DNA from: Sphingopyxis sp. JAI108
GTDB lineage: Bacteria > Pseudomonadota > Alphaproteobacteria > Sphingomonadales > Sphingomonadaceae
Reading direction: 5' to 3'
Length of the DNA: 64,000 nt
Assembly: GCF_013410105.1 (NCBI RefSeq)
Contig: NZ_JACCCJ010000002.1
Location: 513,501-577,500 of the forward strand
Within the stretch, counting starts at the first letter, position 1. Each line of letters opens with the position of its first letter. Of this stretch, positions 16,686-23,998 are shown one piece after another. Below the pieces are notes generated by a model. The model was not told the DNA's origin, did no database searches, and saw nothing but the letters and a program-made list of their open reading frames with translations. The position numbers and the translations under genes are program-made.

Positions 16686-17099
16686 TCAGACCCTCCCTGC
16701 GGCGGGATGGACCAGCAAGCGCAATGCGGGCGAACGTAGCCACAGACCCGCCCAAAGCATCACGCCCAGATAGACGCCGAACAAGGTGTGGCTGAACATC
16801 GGGCTGCCGATACGCAGGTGGGTCGCGATCGCGCCGCCGAGATAGCCGGTGATCAGGATCGCGCCGAGCACCGCGGTGCGCGGCCAGATATAAAGCAGCG
16901 TCGGGATCAGCAGCAGGATGCCGAGCATATACATCGTGCCGACATCGAGCGGCCAGCCGAGGCCGGGCGGGCTATATTTGATCGCGACCTCGGGCGCCGC
17001 GAGCTTGAGCCCGGCATCGAAGAGGAGGAAGAGGATCACAAGGCCGCTCAGGACGCGGCCGGCGATCAGCTGACCCTTGCCGGGGACGATATCGGTCAT
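16686..17099 (-). CDS. DoxX-like integral membrane protein
   Basis: A 137-residue protein with four predicted membrane helices: LSGLVILFLLFDAGLKL, MYMLGILLLIPTLLYI, AVLGAILITGYLGGAIATHL and HTLFGVYLGVMLWAGLWL. The GYLGGAIATHLRIGSP segment is typical of the DoxX-like_2 family. Family members are linked to membrane redox or thiol stress functions, but the biochemical role is unsettled. It has the Shine-Dalgarno GGAGGAAGAG, follows the VOC gene by 25 bp and precedes DUF4287 by 3 bp. Confidence 0.88.
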   Translation of the reverse strand: MTDIVPGKGQLIAGRVLSGLVILFLLFDAGLKLAAPEVAIKYSPPGLGWPLDVGTMYMLGILLLIPTLLYIWPRTAVLGAILITGYLGGAIATHLRIGSPMFSHTLFGVYLGVMLWAGLWLRSPALRLLVHPAAGRV

Positions 17100-17124
17100 T
17101 TCTCTTCCTCCTCCCTGTGGCCGG

Positions 17125-17559
17125 TTACGCCGTGGCTTCGGCCGGGGCGTCGGTCGGGATCGCGGTGGGGTCCATCCACATCACTTCCCAGATATGGCCG
17201 TCGGGATCCTCGAAGCTGCGGCCGTACATGAAGCCGAAATCCTGCGTCGGGGTCGGGTCGGCCTTGCCGCCCGCCTTGACCGCCTTGTCGACCTGTCCGT
17301 CGACCGCCTCGCGGCTGTCGGCCGAGACGCAGAGCAGGACCTGCGCGGTCGTGCGCGCGTCGGGGATCGCCTTCGACGTGAAGGTCGCCCATTTTTCATG
17401 CGTCAGCAGCATGACGTGGATCGACCCTTCCTCGACGACCATGCACGCGGCGGTGTCGTCGGTGAAGGCGGGGTTGTTCGCCGCGCCGACCGCCTCGTAA
17501 AAGGCTTTCGACTTCTCAAGGTCGGTGACCGGCAGGTTCACGAAAATCATCTGGGGCAT
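17125..17559 (-). CDS. VOC (glyoxalase/bleomycin resistance-like) protein
   Basis: A single-module VOC protein of 144 residues. It begins MPQMIFVNLPVTDLEKSKAF and ends FGFMYGRSFEDPDGHIWEVM, the usual C-terminal half of a lactoylglutathione-lyase-like module with the GHxWE metal-ligand Glu. A longer in-frame start at 17670 is rejected because AAGGAGAGAAG lies just before 17559 and the fold begins there. It is the first structural gene after the TetR regulator (73-bp gap, containing a run of six C in mRNA sense). Confidence 0.9.
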   Translation of the reverse strand: MPQMIFVNLPVTDLEKSKAFYEAVGAANNPAFTDDTAACMVVEEGSIHVMLLTHEKWATFTSKAIPDARTTAQVLLCVSADSREAVDGQVDKAVKAGGKADPTPTQDFGFMYGRSFEDPDGHIWEVMWMDPTAIPTDAPAEATA

Positions 17560-17632
17560 CGTCTTCTCTCCTTGGGGGGTGGTGGGTGTTGAAGTCAGCG
17601 TGCGCGGCGCGCGGCCGCAATTACCTGGCGCA

Positions 17633-18334
17633 TCATGCCGCGCCTCCGCGCCCGAACAGCATCCGGACATAACGCTTCAGGTGCGTGACGGTCCCGCGCG
17701 CGATCGCCGGGTCGTTCGTCGTTTTGGCCAGGACGAAGGCGCCCTGCAGCACCGACTGGACATGCTGCGCCAGCCCGATCGCGGTGACGTCCGCGGGCAC
17801 CTCGTACAGGTCCATCGCGGCCTGGATGTCGGGGGCGAGCGCCTCGCAATAGGCGTTGATGCTCGCCTCGCACGCGGCGCGGATCCGGTCGCTCGTCGCA
17901 TAGGCTTCCTGCACCATCGTGCCGACGAAGCAGGTGTAATCTTCGGTGGGCCCGTCGAGCATCGACAGGCGGAAATCGATATGGCCGAGCAGCCGGTCGA
18001 GCGGATCGTCGAGGTGGACGTGCGGCGCCAGCTCGAACATCGGGCGCGCGCGGTCGGTCCAGCCCTCGGCGGCCGCCACCGCCAGCTCTTCCTTCGACGC
18101 GAAGTGGTGGAAGAAGGCGCCCTTGGTCACGCCCGCCGCCGCGCAGATCTGGTCGACTGTCGTCGCCGAATAGCCCTGCCTGCGCACCGTGGCATGCGCC
18201 GCGGCGATCAGCTTCGCCCGCGCGCTGCCGCGCGGCGCGCGCTCGCCCGGGGTGCCGCCGCCCGCCGGGGGGACGGTGCGGGCGGCGGCTGCGGGAGTCG
18301 CGGGGGAGGTCGGGGGCGTCTGATTCGTCGTCAT
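17633..18334 (-). CDS. TetR/AcrR-family transcriptional regulator
   Basis: A 233-residue repressor-type protein. A proline/alanine-rich N-terminal tail precedes the DNA-binding domain ARAKLIAAAHATVRRQGYSA, with the helix-turn-helix TTVDQICAAAGVTKGAFFHH. The C-terminal ligand domain resembles the TetR_C_33/YsiA-like group (CFVGTMVQEAYATSDRIRAA). The start at 18334 is chosen because the upstream ATG at 18346 lies inside the palindromic operator. The operator position predicts self-repression and control of the 13 genes downstream on the same strand. The inducer is unknown; GST, GFA and VOC partners suggest a reactive electrophile. Confidence 0.92.
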   Translation of the reverse strand: MTTNQTPPTSPATPAAAARTVPPAGGGTPGERAPRGSARAKLIAAAHATVRRQGYSATTVDQICAAAGVTKGAFFHHFASKEELAVAAAEGWTDRARPMFELAPHVHLDDPLDRLLGHIDFRLSMLDGPTEDYTCFVGTMVQEAYATSDRIRAACEASINAYCEALAPDIQAAMDLYEVPADVTAIGLAQHVQSVLQGAFVLAKTTNDPAIARGTVTHLKRYVRMLFGRGGAA

Positions 18335-18342
18335 GCGAATCG

Positions 18343-18364
18343 ACATACCGACTGGTTGGTATGT
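18343..18364. promoter_or_regulatory. TetR-type operator (22-bp near-perfect palindrome)
   Basis: The half sites ACATACC (18343-18349) and GGTATGT (18358-18364) are exact inverted copies. The central eight bases GACTGGTT are nearly symmetric too. Palindromes of the form ATACCnnCnnGnnGGTAT are typical of TetR-family operators. It ends 9 bp upstream of the proposed TetR start, as expected for autoregulation, and lies 133 bp upstream of the divergent comM start. Confidence 0.85.
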
Positions 18365-18496
18365 TGTCAAACCCGCAATCGCCCCCACCCGCCGCGGCAC
18401 CTTCGTAACCTTCCGAAAAAGACTCGACCTTCCCGCCACTTCGCCTAAAGAGGGCCTCGGAACAAAGGGGGCACATGGTGCTGTTCCGGGGGGAAT

Positions 18497-20005
18497 ATGG
18501 TCGCTGTCGTTTCAACCACCGCCTATCTCGGCATCGAAGCCCGCAGGGTCGAGGTGCAATGCCAGGTCACGCCGGGCGTCCCGCGCTTCGTCGTCGTCGG
18601 CCTGCCCGACAAGGCGGTCGGCGAAAGCCGCGAGCGCGTCCGCGCCGCGATCGCCGCGATCGGCCTGGCGCTCCCTCCCAAGGTCATCACCGTCAACCTC
18701 TCGCCCGCCGACCTGCCCAAGGAAGGCTCGCACTACGACCTGCCGATCGCGCTCGCGCTGCTCGGTGCGATGGGGGTGATCGATGCCGAGACGCTCGCCT
18801 CCTACGTCGTCGTCGGCGAGCTCGGGCTCGACGGGCGCGTCACGCCGTCGCCCGGCGTCCTGCTCGCCGCGATACATGCGGGCAGCGTGGAGCGCGGACT
18901 GATCTGCCCCGCCGCGCAGGGGTCGGAGGCGGCGTGGGCGGGCAATGTCGAGGTGATCGGCGCGCCCGACCTCCTGTCGCTGCTCAATCATTTCAAGGGC
19001 AATGCCCCGCTGACCCCGCCGGTCCCGGGCGAGGTCGAAATGCCCGCCCGCGCTGCCGACCTGTCGCAGGTCAAGGGACAGGAAACCGCGAAGCGCGCGC
19101 TCGAAATCGCCGCAGCAGGGGCGCATAATCTCATGATGTCGGGGCCGCCGGGCGCGGGCAAGTCGCTGATGGCGGCGTGCATGCCGGGTATCTTGCCCGA
19201 CCTGACGCCCTCCGAAGCGCTCGAGGTATCGATGATCGCATCGGTCGCGGGAACGCTCGAAGGCGGACGCCTCGTCCGCGCGCGGCCGTTCCGCGCCCCG
19301 CACCATTCGGCCTCGATGCCTGCACTCGTCGGCGGTGGGCTGCGTGTGCGTCCGGGCGAAGTCAGCCTTGCGCATCTGGGCGTGCTCTTCCTCGACGAGC
19401 TGCCCGAATTCCAGCGCGGCGTGCTCGATTCGCTGCGCCAGCCGCTCGAAACGGGCGAGGTCAGCGTCGCGCGCGCCAATGCCCATGTTACCTTCCCCGC
19501 GCGCGTCCAGCTCGTCGCGGCGATGAACCCGTGCCGCTGCGGCCATCTCGGCGACCCGGCGCTCGCGTGCAGCCGCGCGCCGCGCTGCGCCGCCGACTAT
19601 CAGGCGAAGCTGTCGGGGCCGCTGCTCGACCGCATCGACCTGCACGTCGAAGTACAGGCGGTGAGCGCCGCCGACCTCGTCCTGCCGCCCCCCGCCGAAG
19701 GCAGCGCCGAGGTCGCGGCGCGCGTTGCGGCGGCGCGCGATGTGCAAACCCGGCGCTATGCGGAGCACAAGGCGCGCACCAATGCCGAAATCGACGGCGA
19801 GCTGCTCGAAGCCGTCGCGACGCCCGATGAAGCCGGGCGCAAGCTGCTCGCGCAAGCCGCCGAGGCGATGCGGCTGTCGGCGCGGGGCTATACGCGTATC
19901 CTTCGCGTCGCACGGACGATCGCCGACCTTTCGGGTGCCGAAACGGTTGGTCGCATCCATATCGCCGAGGCGCTGAGCTATCGCCGCCAAGCGCCGAGGA
20001 ACTGA
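18497..20005 (+). CDS. comM: ComM/YifB family Mg-chelatase-like AAA ATPase
   Basis: The 502-residue protein has an N-terminal Lon-protease-like ChlI domain (GIEARRVEVQCQVTPGVPRF). The AAA+ Mg-chelatase core has Walker A GPPGAGKS near residue 218 and Walker B LGVLFLDELPEF near 296, followed by the GRCGHLGD-type zinc-like motif NPCRCGHLGDP. The C-terminal domain reads LSARGYTRILRVARTIADL. In naturally competent bacteria ComM is a hexameric helicase that promotes branch migration during transformation. Whether this strain is competent is not shown by the window. GGGGGGAA precedes the ATG, and its stop overlaps the next gene by one base. Confidence 0.95.
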   Translation: MVAVVSTTAYLGIEARRVEVQCQVTPGVPRFVVVGLPDKAVGESRERVRAAIAAIGLALPPKVITVNLSPADLPKEGSHYDLPIALALLGAMGVIDAETLASYVVVGELGLDGRVTPSPGVLLAAIHAGSVERGLICPAAQGSEAAWAGNVEVIGAPDLLSLLNHFKGNAPLTPPVPGEVEMPARAADLSQVKGQETAKRALEIAAAGAHNLMMSGPPGAGKSLMAACMPGILPDLTPSEALEVSMIASVAGTLEGGRLVRARPFRAPHHSASMPALVGGGLRVRPGEVSLAHLGVLFLDELPEFQRGVLDSLRQPLETGEVSVARANAHVTFPARVQLVAAMNPCRCGHLGDPALACSRAPRCAADYQAKLSGPLLDRIDLHVEVQAVSAADLVLPPPAEGSAEVAARVAAARDVQTRRYAEHKARTNAEIDGELLEAVATPDEAGRKLLAQAAEAMRLSARGYTRILRVARTIADLSGAETVGRIHIAEALSYRRQAPRN

Positions 20006-20307
20006 TGGAAACCTTCGCGTTCGAGGCCGATATCATCGAATGGCGTGGACCCGCGCCCTTCCTTTTTGCCGCGATTCCCGACGAACATGTCGGCGCGATC
20101 CGTTATGCCGCGATGACGACGAGCTATGGCTGGGGCGTGGTCCCCGTCGTGGCAATCATCGGCGACACCGAATTCGCGACATCGCTCTTCCCGCGCGAAG
20201 GCGGTTACCTGTTGCCCGTCAAGCTCGTTGTGCAGAAAGCCGAAGGCGTCGGGCTCGGCGACCGGATCGCCGTCATTCTGCGGGTCGGCCGACCCGCCGC
20301 GCGCTGA
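20005..20307 (+). CDS. DUF1905 protein
   Basis: A 100-residue protein of the DUF1905 family, a small beta-barrel domain of unknown function. Diagnostic parts are FEADIIEWRGPAPFLFAAIP, the SYGWGVVPVVAIIGDTEFAT block with its S-x-G-W-G, and PREGGYLLPVKLVVQKAEGV with LGDRIAV near the end. Many DUF1905 proteins carry an additional YdeI/OmpD-associated domain, absent here. The ATG overlaps the comM stop by one base, so the two are expressed together, though a functional link to ComM is not obvious. Confidence 0.85.
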   Translation: METFAFEADIIEWRGPAPFLFAAIPDEHVGAIRYAAMTTSYGWGVVPVVAIIGDTEFATSLFPREGGYLLPVKLVVQKAEGVGLGDRIAVILRVGRPAAR

Positions 20308-20362
20308 AGTGAATTTGCTCCATGGCAAAGAATTCACAACACATTGATGCGATACTGCGGCG

Positions 20363-22117
20363 ATGACTGCGTTGCGCGCTCTCGGGGAACCATGGTGCGG
20401 CCGGCCTTGGCTCGGCCTTTTTGCCATGCTTCTCGGCCTGATGGCGGTGCCGGCGCATGGACGGGCGCTCGACGTCGAGCGCGACCTCTGTCACGCGGTG
20501 AGCAGCGCCGGGCTGGGCGACGATGCCATGACCGGGCTTCGCTTTTCGTGCCGCGGAACGCCGACAGCTTATCAGCAGGGGAGCCTGTGGCTTCGTACCC
20601 CGATCGACGGCTCGGGGCCGCATCGTGGTCTGGCGCTGATGGTCCACAATTCGCGCTTCGACCGACTCGCGGTCGGCTTTTCCTATGCCGACGGCGCGAC
20701 GCGCTGGCAGCAGGTGCGCAGCGGCGATTTCGGTTCGCACTGGCGCGCTGGCGGACAGATATTGTTCGAAGCACCTGCCCGCGGTGCGGCGCTCACGGCG
20801 GTGACAATGCGCTTCGACGGAATTTCGGGGCACCGGTTCGTGCAGGCGCGGATCGTCTCGAAGGACGAGGCGGGAATGCAATCGGCGGGCATGGCGGCGG
20901 CGGTCGGCGCCGCGCTGACCCTGCTGCTCGTCAGCTGCATTTACAGCATGTCGCTCGCGGTCGCGGTGCGCCGCCAATATCTCGCCTGGCAGGCGGCCTG
21001 GGCGGCGACGATGTTGCTCTGGGGTACGCTCTGGTCGCAGGCGCATCTGGCGCTCGTGCCTGCGATGGCGGGGGCTGTGACGGCACAGGCTGGCACTTTC
21101 CTCGCCTGCCTCGCCATCGCTGTTGCGACCGCGAGCGCGGTCACCGCGGTCGAACGCGGCACCGTGCCCAAGGGACTCCGGAGGACAGCGCTGTTTTTCG
21201 GGGTCGGCGTCGGCCTCGCGGGTGTTCCGCTGGCGCTCATCCGGGGCGGCAGCCTTGCCGGACTGGCAGATCTGCTCGGACTCCTCGTCATCGCCGACCT
21301 TGTCGCGGTCGTCGCCTATCTCGGCTGGGCTTGGCGGCGCGGGTCGATCGAGGCGCGCGATTTCCTCGGCGCCTGGGGGTTGCCCATGGCGGTGCTGGCA
21401 TTCATCCACATCGTCGATGTCGAGGACGGCTTCTGGGGTGGCGGGTCAAAGCTCGTCGTGCTTGTCGCCGCGACGTGGCAGGCGCTGTGGCTCGCCGCCG
21501 CGGCGACGCGCCGGCTTGCTCACCTGCGGATCGAGCGCGACCATGCACGCGATGCCGAAGCGCAGGCGCAGCGGCTGGCGCGGCGCGATCCGCTGACGGG
21601 CTTGCCCAATCGCCGCGGCTTCATCGACAGCGTGACGCCGCTGCTCGATCGTGCGCGCACGGATAATCTGCCGGCTGCGCTGCTGCTCGTCGATATCGAC
21701 CGCTTCAAGTCGATCAACGATATCTACGGCCATGATGCGGGCGACGTGGTGCTGTGCGGCATCGGCCGCCGGATCGAGCGCTGGGAAGGTCCGATGTGTA
21801 CCGTCGCGCGACTCGGGGGCGAAGAGTTCGGTCTGCTGACGATCGGAATGGAGGGCATCATCCTCGGCCGCTTCGCCGAGAGTATCCGGCGCGGAATCGC
21901 CGCGTGCGATCATAGCGAGGCCGTGGGCGAGCGGTTGGTGACCGCGAGCGTCGGGGTCGCCGAAGTGCGCCCGGCGTGCGATTTCAAGCAGCTCTACCGT
22001 CTTGCCGACGAGGCCCTTTACGATGCCAAGCGCGGCGGCCGGAACAGGGTCGCCGTCCAGCGACACCAGAACAGCGCCGGCTTGCCATCCGGCCGCGAGA
22101 TCGCCGTGTCGAAATGA
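20363..22117 (+). CDS. Membrane diguanylate cyclase with 7TM-DISM-type sensor
   Basis: The 584-residue protein has a signal peptide ending VPAHG and an extracytoplasmic beta-rich sensor (about 30-170). Seven or so membrane helices span about 173-375, a short coiled linker follows (TRRLAHLRIERDHARDAEAQ), and the GGDEF domain covers about 415-575. The active site is GGEEF near residue 486, preceded by DIDRFKSINDIYGHDAGD, so it should make cyclic di-GMP. No RxxD inhibitory site lies at the usual position before GGEEF, implying weak product inhibition. The gene stands alone 55 bp after DUF1905. The signal sensed is unknown. Confidence 0.9.
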   Translation: MTALRALGEPWCGRPWLGLFAMLLGLMAVPAHGRALDVERDLCHAVSSAGLGDDAMTGLRFSCRGTPTAYQQGSLWLRTPIDGSGPHRGLALMVHNSRFDRLAVGFSYADGATRWQQVRSGDFGSHWRAGGQILFEAPARGAALTAVTMRFDGISGHRFVQARIVSKDEAGMQSAGMAAAVGAALTLLLVSCIYSMSLAVAVRRQYLAWQAAWAATMLLWGTLWSQAHLALVPAMAGAVTAQAGTFLACLAIAVATASAVTAVERGTVPKGLRRTALFFGVGVGLAGVPLALIRGGSLAGLADLLGLLVIADLVAVVAYLGWAWRRGSIEARDFLGAWGLPMAVLAFIHIVDVEDGFWGGGSKLVVLVAATWQALWLAAAATRRLAHLRIERDHARDAEAQAQRLARRDPLTGLPNRRGFIDSVTPLLDRARTDNLPAALLLVDIDRFKSINDIYGHDAGDVVLCGIGRRIERWEGPMCTVARLGGEEFGLLTIGMEGIILGRFAESIRRGIAACDHSEAVGERLVTASVGVAEVRPACDFKQLYRLADEALYDAKRGGRNRVAVQRHQNSAGLPSGREIAVSK

Positions 22118-22145
22118 TCGTCGCCGCGCCTGTGCGCGGCTCCGA

Positions 22146-22613
22146 TCAGAGTGCCACCGACTTGTTTTCGACGACTTCAAGCGGCGGCGGCGCCTTTGCC
22201 GTCATTGCGCCATGGCGGCGATGGCTGAGCTTGCCGTCGACCTTGCCGCCATTTTCGATCGTGATGCTCTCATAGACGACGTCGCCTGTGATCCGCGCGG
22301 TCGCATGGACGATCAGCGTCTTGGCTTCGATCGACCCGTCGAGCAGCCCCGCGATTTTCGCGGTTTCGGCGGTCACCGCACCCTTGATCTCGCTCGCTTC
22401 GCCCTGGACGAGGTTGGCGCATTTGAGGTCGCCCTCGATCTTGCCATCGACGTGCAGGTCGACACTGGCCGCCACATTGCCGGTGACGACGACGTCCGAT
22501 CCCAGGATCGAAAAGGTCGTATGACGCGCGCCGGTCGCCATCTTAGCGGGCACCGCGGACGGCAGCGACGGAACCGACTCGCTGTCGGGCGTCGGCTTTG
22601 ACTTCGAGAACAT
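22146..22613 (-). CDS. Bactofilin (polymer-forming cytoskeletal protein)
   Basis: A 155-residue bactofilin: a short disordered N-terminus, a right-handed beta-helix core (about 35-130), and a proline-rich tail. Core strands show the repeating pattern, for example DVVVTGNVAASVDLHVDGKI and EGDLKCANLVQGEASEIKG. Bactofilins polymerise at the membrane and scaffold cell-wall enzymes. The ATG at 22613 lies 71 bp inside the end of the M23 peptidase gene. This arrangement is common in proteobacteria, where bactofilins localise the neighbouring M23 endopeptidase to control shape. Confidence 0.93.
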   Translation of the reverse strand: MFSKSKPTPDSESVPSLPSAVPAKMATGARHTTFSILGSDVVVTGNVAASVDLHVDGKIEGDLKCANLVQGEASEIKGAVTAETAKIAGLLDGSIEAKTLIVHATARITGDVVYESITIENGGKVDGKLSHRRHGAMTAKAPPPLEVVENKSVAL

Positions 22614-23757
22614 CGGCTTTTGCCTCCAGGAATCTGCGTGGATTGACCGCTTCGCCGTTCAGGCGGACTTCGAAATGCAGGTGGCTGCCGGTCGAGCGGC
22701 CGGTAGAGCCCATTTTGGCGATCTGCTGGCCGGCGGTGACCTGCGTGCCAACCTTGGTCGTGAAACCGGAAAGGTGCGCGTAGCGGGTCAGGATGCCCTG
22801 GCCATGATCGACCTCGACGACATTGCCATAGCCGGATTTCTGGCCGACGAAGCTGACGCGCCCCGGCGCCGCGGCGAGGATCGGGGTACCGATCGGACCG
22901 CGGAAGTCGAGCCCGGCGTGCATCGCGCCCGCGCCGGTGAAAGGATCGCTGCGATAACCAAAGCCCGACGACATCATCAGCACATTGGCGGGGTTGCCCG
23001 ACGGAACCGCGACGAGCGTGCGTTCGAGCACTTCCATTCGGAACAGCGCGTTGTCGAGCGCCGCGAAGCTGGCGCCCAGCGCCTTCGCCTTGCCCATGCG
23101 ACCGCGATAGGGGATGAACGGACCACCGCGCCCGGCCGCGGCATTGCGGACGAGCGAATCGGGGTTGAGGCCGAGCGCCGCGACCGCGGTTTCGGCTTTC
23201 GCCGCACGGCCCTTGACCGCGGCGAGAAGGCGCGCCGCGAAGGCTTCCTGTCGCGCTGCGACCCGCGCGAGGATCTGCGCTTCGGGCGGCAGGTTCGGGT
23301 CGATCGCGCTGGTCTTCACCGGTTCGGCCGGAACGGCGGTATGCCCGCCGGACTGCTGCGTCGCCGGTTCGGCGGGCATCGCGGCCGGATCGATCCCGAA
23401 ATGGGTCTCTGCAACGCTTTCGAGAAGCGCCTGACGTTCTTCGAGATCGGCGGCGGTTTCGGCAACGCGATCACGATATTTTGCGATACGCGCCTCTCCC
23501 GCCGCCGCAGCGGCTTGCTGCTGCGCGACGGCGGCACGCTCGTCGACGGTAAGCAGCTGGTTGATCACTACGGCGAGCATGGTGCCTGCCCAAGCGAGCA
23601 GCACAAGGCCGGCGATCAGCGCGACGCGTTTCTGCCAGACGGCACTAACACGCAGGAATCGGACATGGCCGTGCGTGCGAACGAAGATTTCATGGTCCTG
23701 AAACAGCGCAGAGACGCGCTGGCGCAGATCGCGCAGGCCCGTTGTTTTCGACGACAA
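22543..23757 (-). CDS. M23-family membrane-anchored murein endopeptidase
   Basis: The protein has a short cytoplasmic segment, one membrane helix (RVALIAGLVLLAWAGTMLAV, about 43-64), a periplasmic coiled coil (about 80-130) and a C-terminal M23/LytM domain (about 260-370). The zinc motifs are HAGLD and HLHFE, with DPFTGAGAMHAGLDF and STGSHLHFEVRLNG visible. It probably cleaves peptidoglycan cross-links. No in-frame ATG exists between the divergent gene and the membrane helix. A TTG at 23757 giving SSKTTGLRDLRQRVSALF is the best start; upstream codons would overlap the divergent promoter region. Its end overlaps the bactofilin start. Confidence 0.9.
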   Translation of the reverse strand: MSSKTTGLRDLRQRVSALFQDHEIFVRTHGHVRFLRVSAVWQKRVALIAGLVLLAWAGTMLAVVINQLLTVDERAAVAQQQAAAAAGEARIAKYRDRVAETAADLEERQALLESVAETHFGIDPAAMPAEPATQQSGGHTAVPAEPVKTSAIDPNLPPEAQILARVAARQEAFAARLLAAVKGRAAKAETAVAALGLNPDSLVRNAAAGRGGPFIPYRGRMGKAKALGASFAALDNALFRMEVLERTLVAVPSGNPANVLMMSSGFGYRSDPFTGAGAMHAGLDFRGPIGTPILAAAPGRVSFVGQKSGYGNVVEVDHGQGILTRYAHLSGFTTKVGTQVTAGQQIAKMGSTGRSTGSHLHFEVRLNGEAVNPRRFLEAKADVLEVKADARQRVGSVAAVRGAR

Positions 23758-23950
23758 GTGGCGACCCCATCTTGTTTGTTTTGTGGAGCCCTCCGCCCCG
23801 ATTGATGCGCGCCTTATCAGGCCGATCCGGCCCAAGCGAATCTTTGGACCCCGAGTCGGGTTGAATCGAAACCATCGCGCGGTGAACGGTGTCAACTTGG
23901 GTGAATACTGCCAATTTGGCGGGATTCGGCCGCCGAATCGGCCTTTTATA

Positions 23951-23980
23951 TTGACGGCTTGCTTACCATTTTTGGCTAGC
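23951..23980 (+). promoter_or_regulatory. Putative sigma70-type promoter for the methyltransferase gene
   Basis: TTGACG at 23951-23956 and GCTAGC at 23975-23980 are separated by 18 bases, 19 bp upstream of the ATG at 23999. The surrounding intergenic stretch (23758-23998) is A+T-richer than the genes. It must also hold the divergent M23 promoter, for which a TTGACA on the minus strand (23890-23895) is a candidate. Confidence 0.4.
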
Positions 23981-23998
23981 GCTAAGCGGGTGAATATC

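Noticed and set aside
18512..19990. 492-codon ORF antisense to comM
   Set aside because: ComM has Walker motifs and full-length family similarity; the antisense frame has none.
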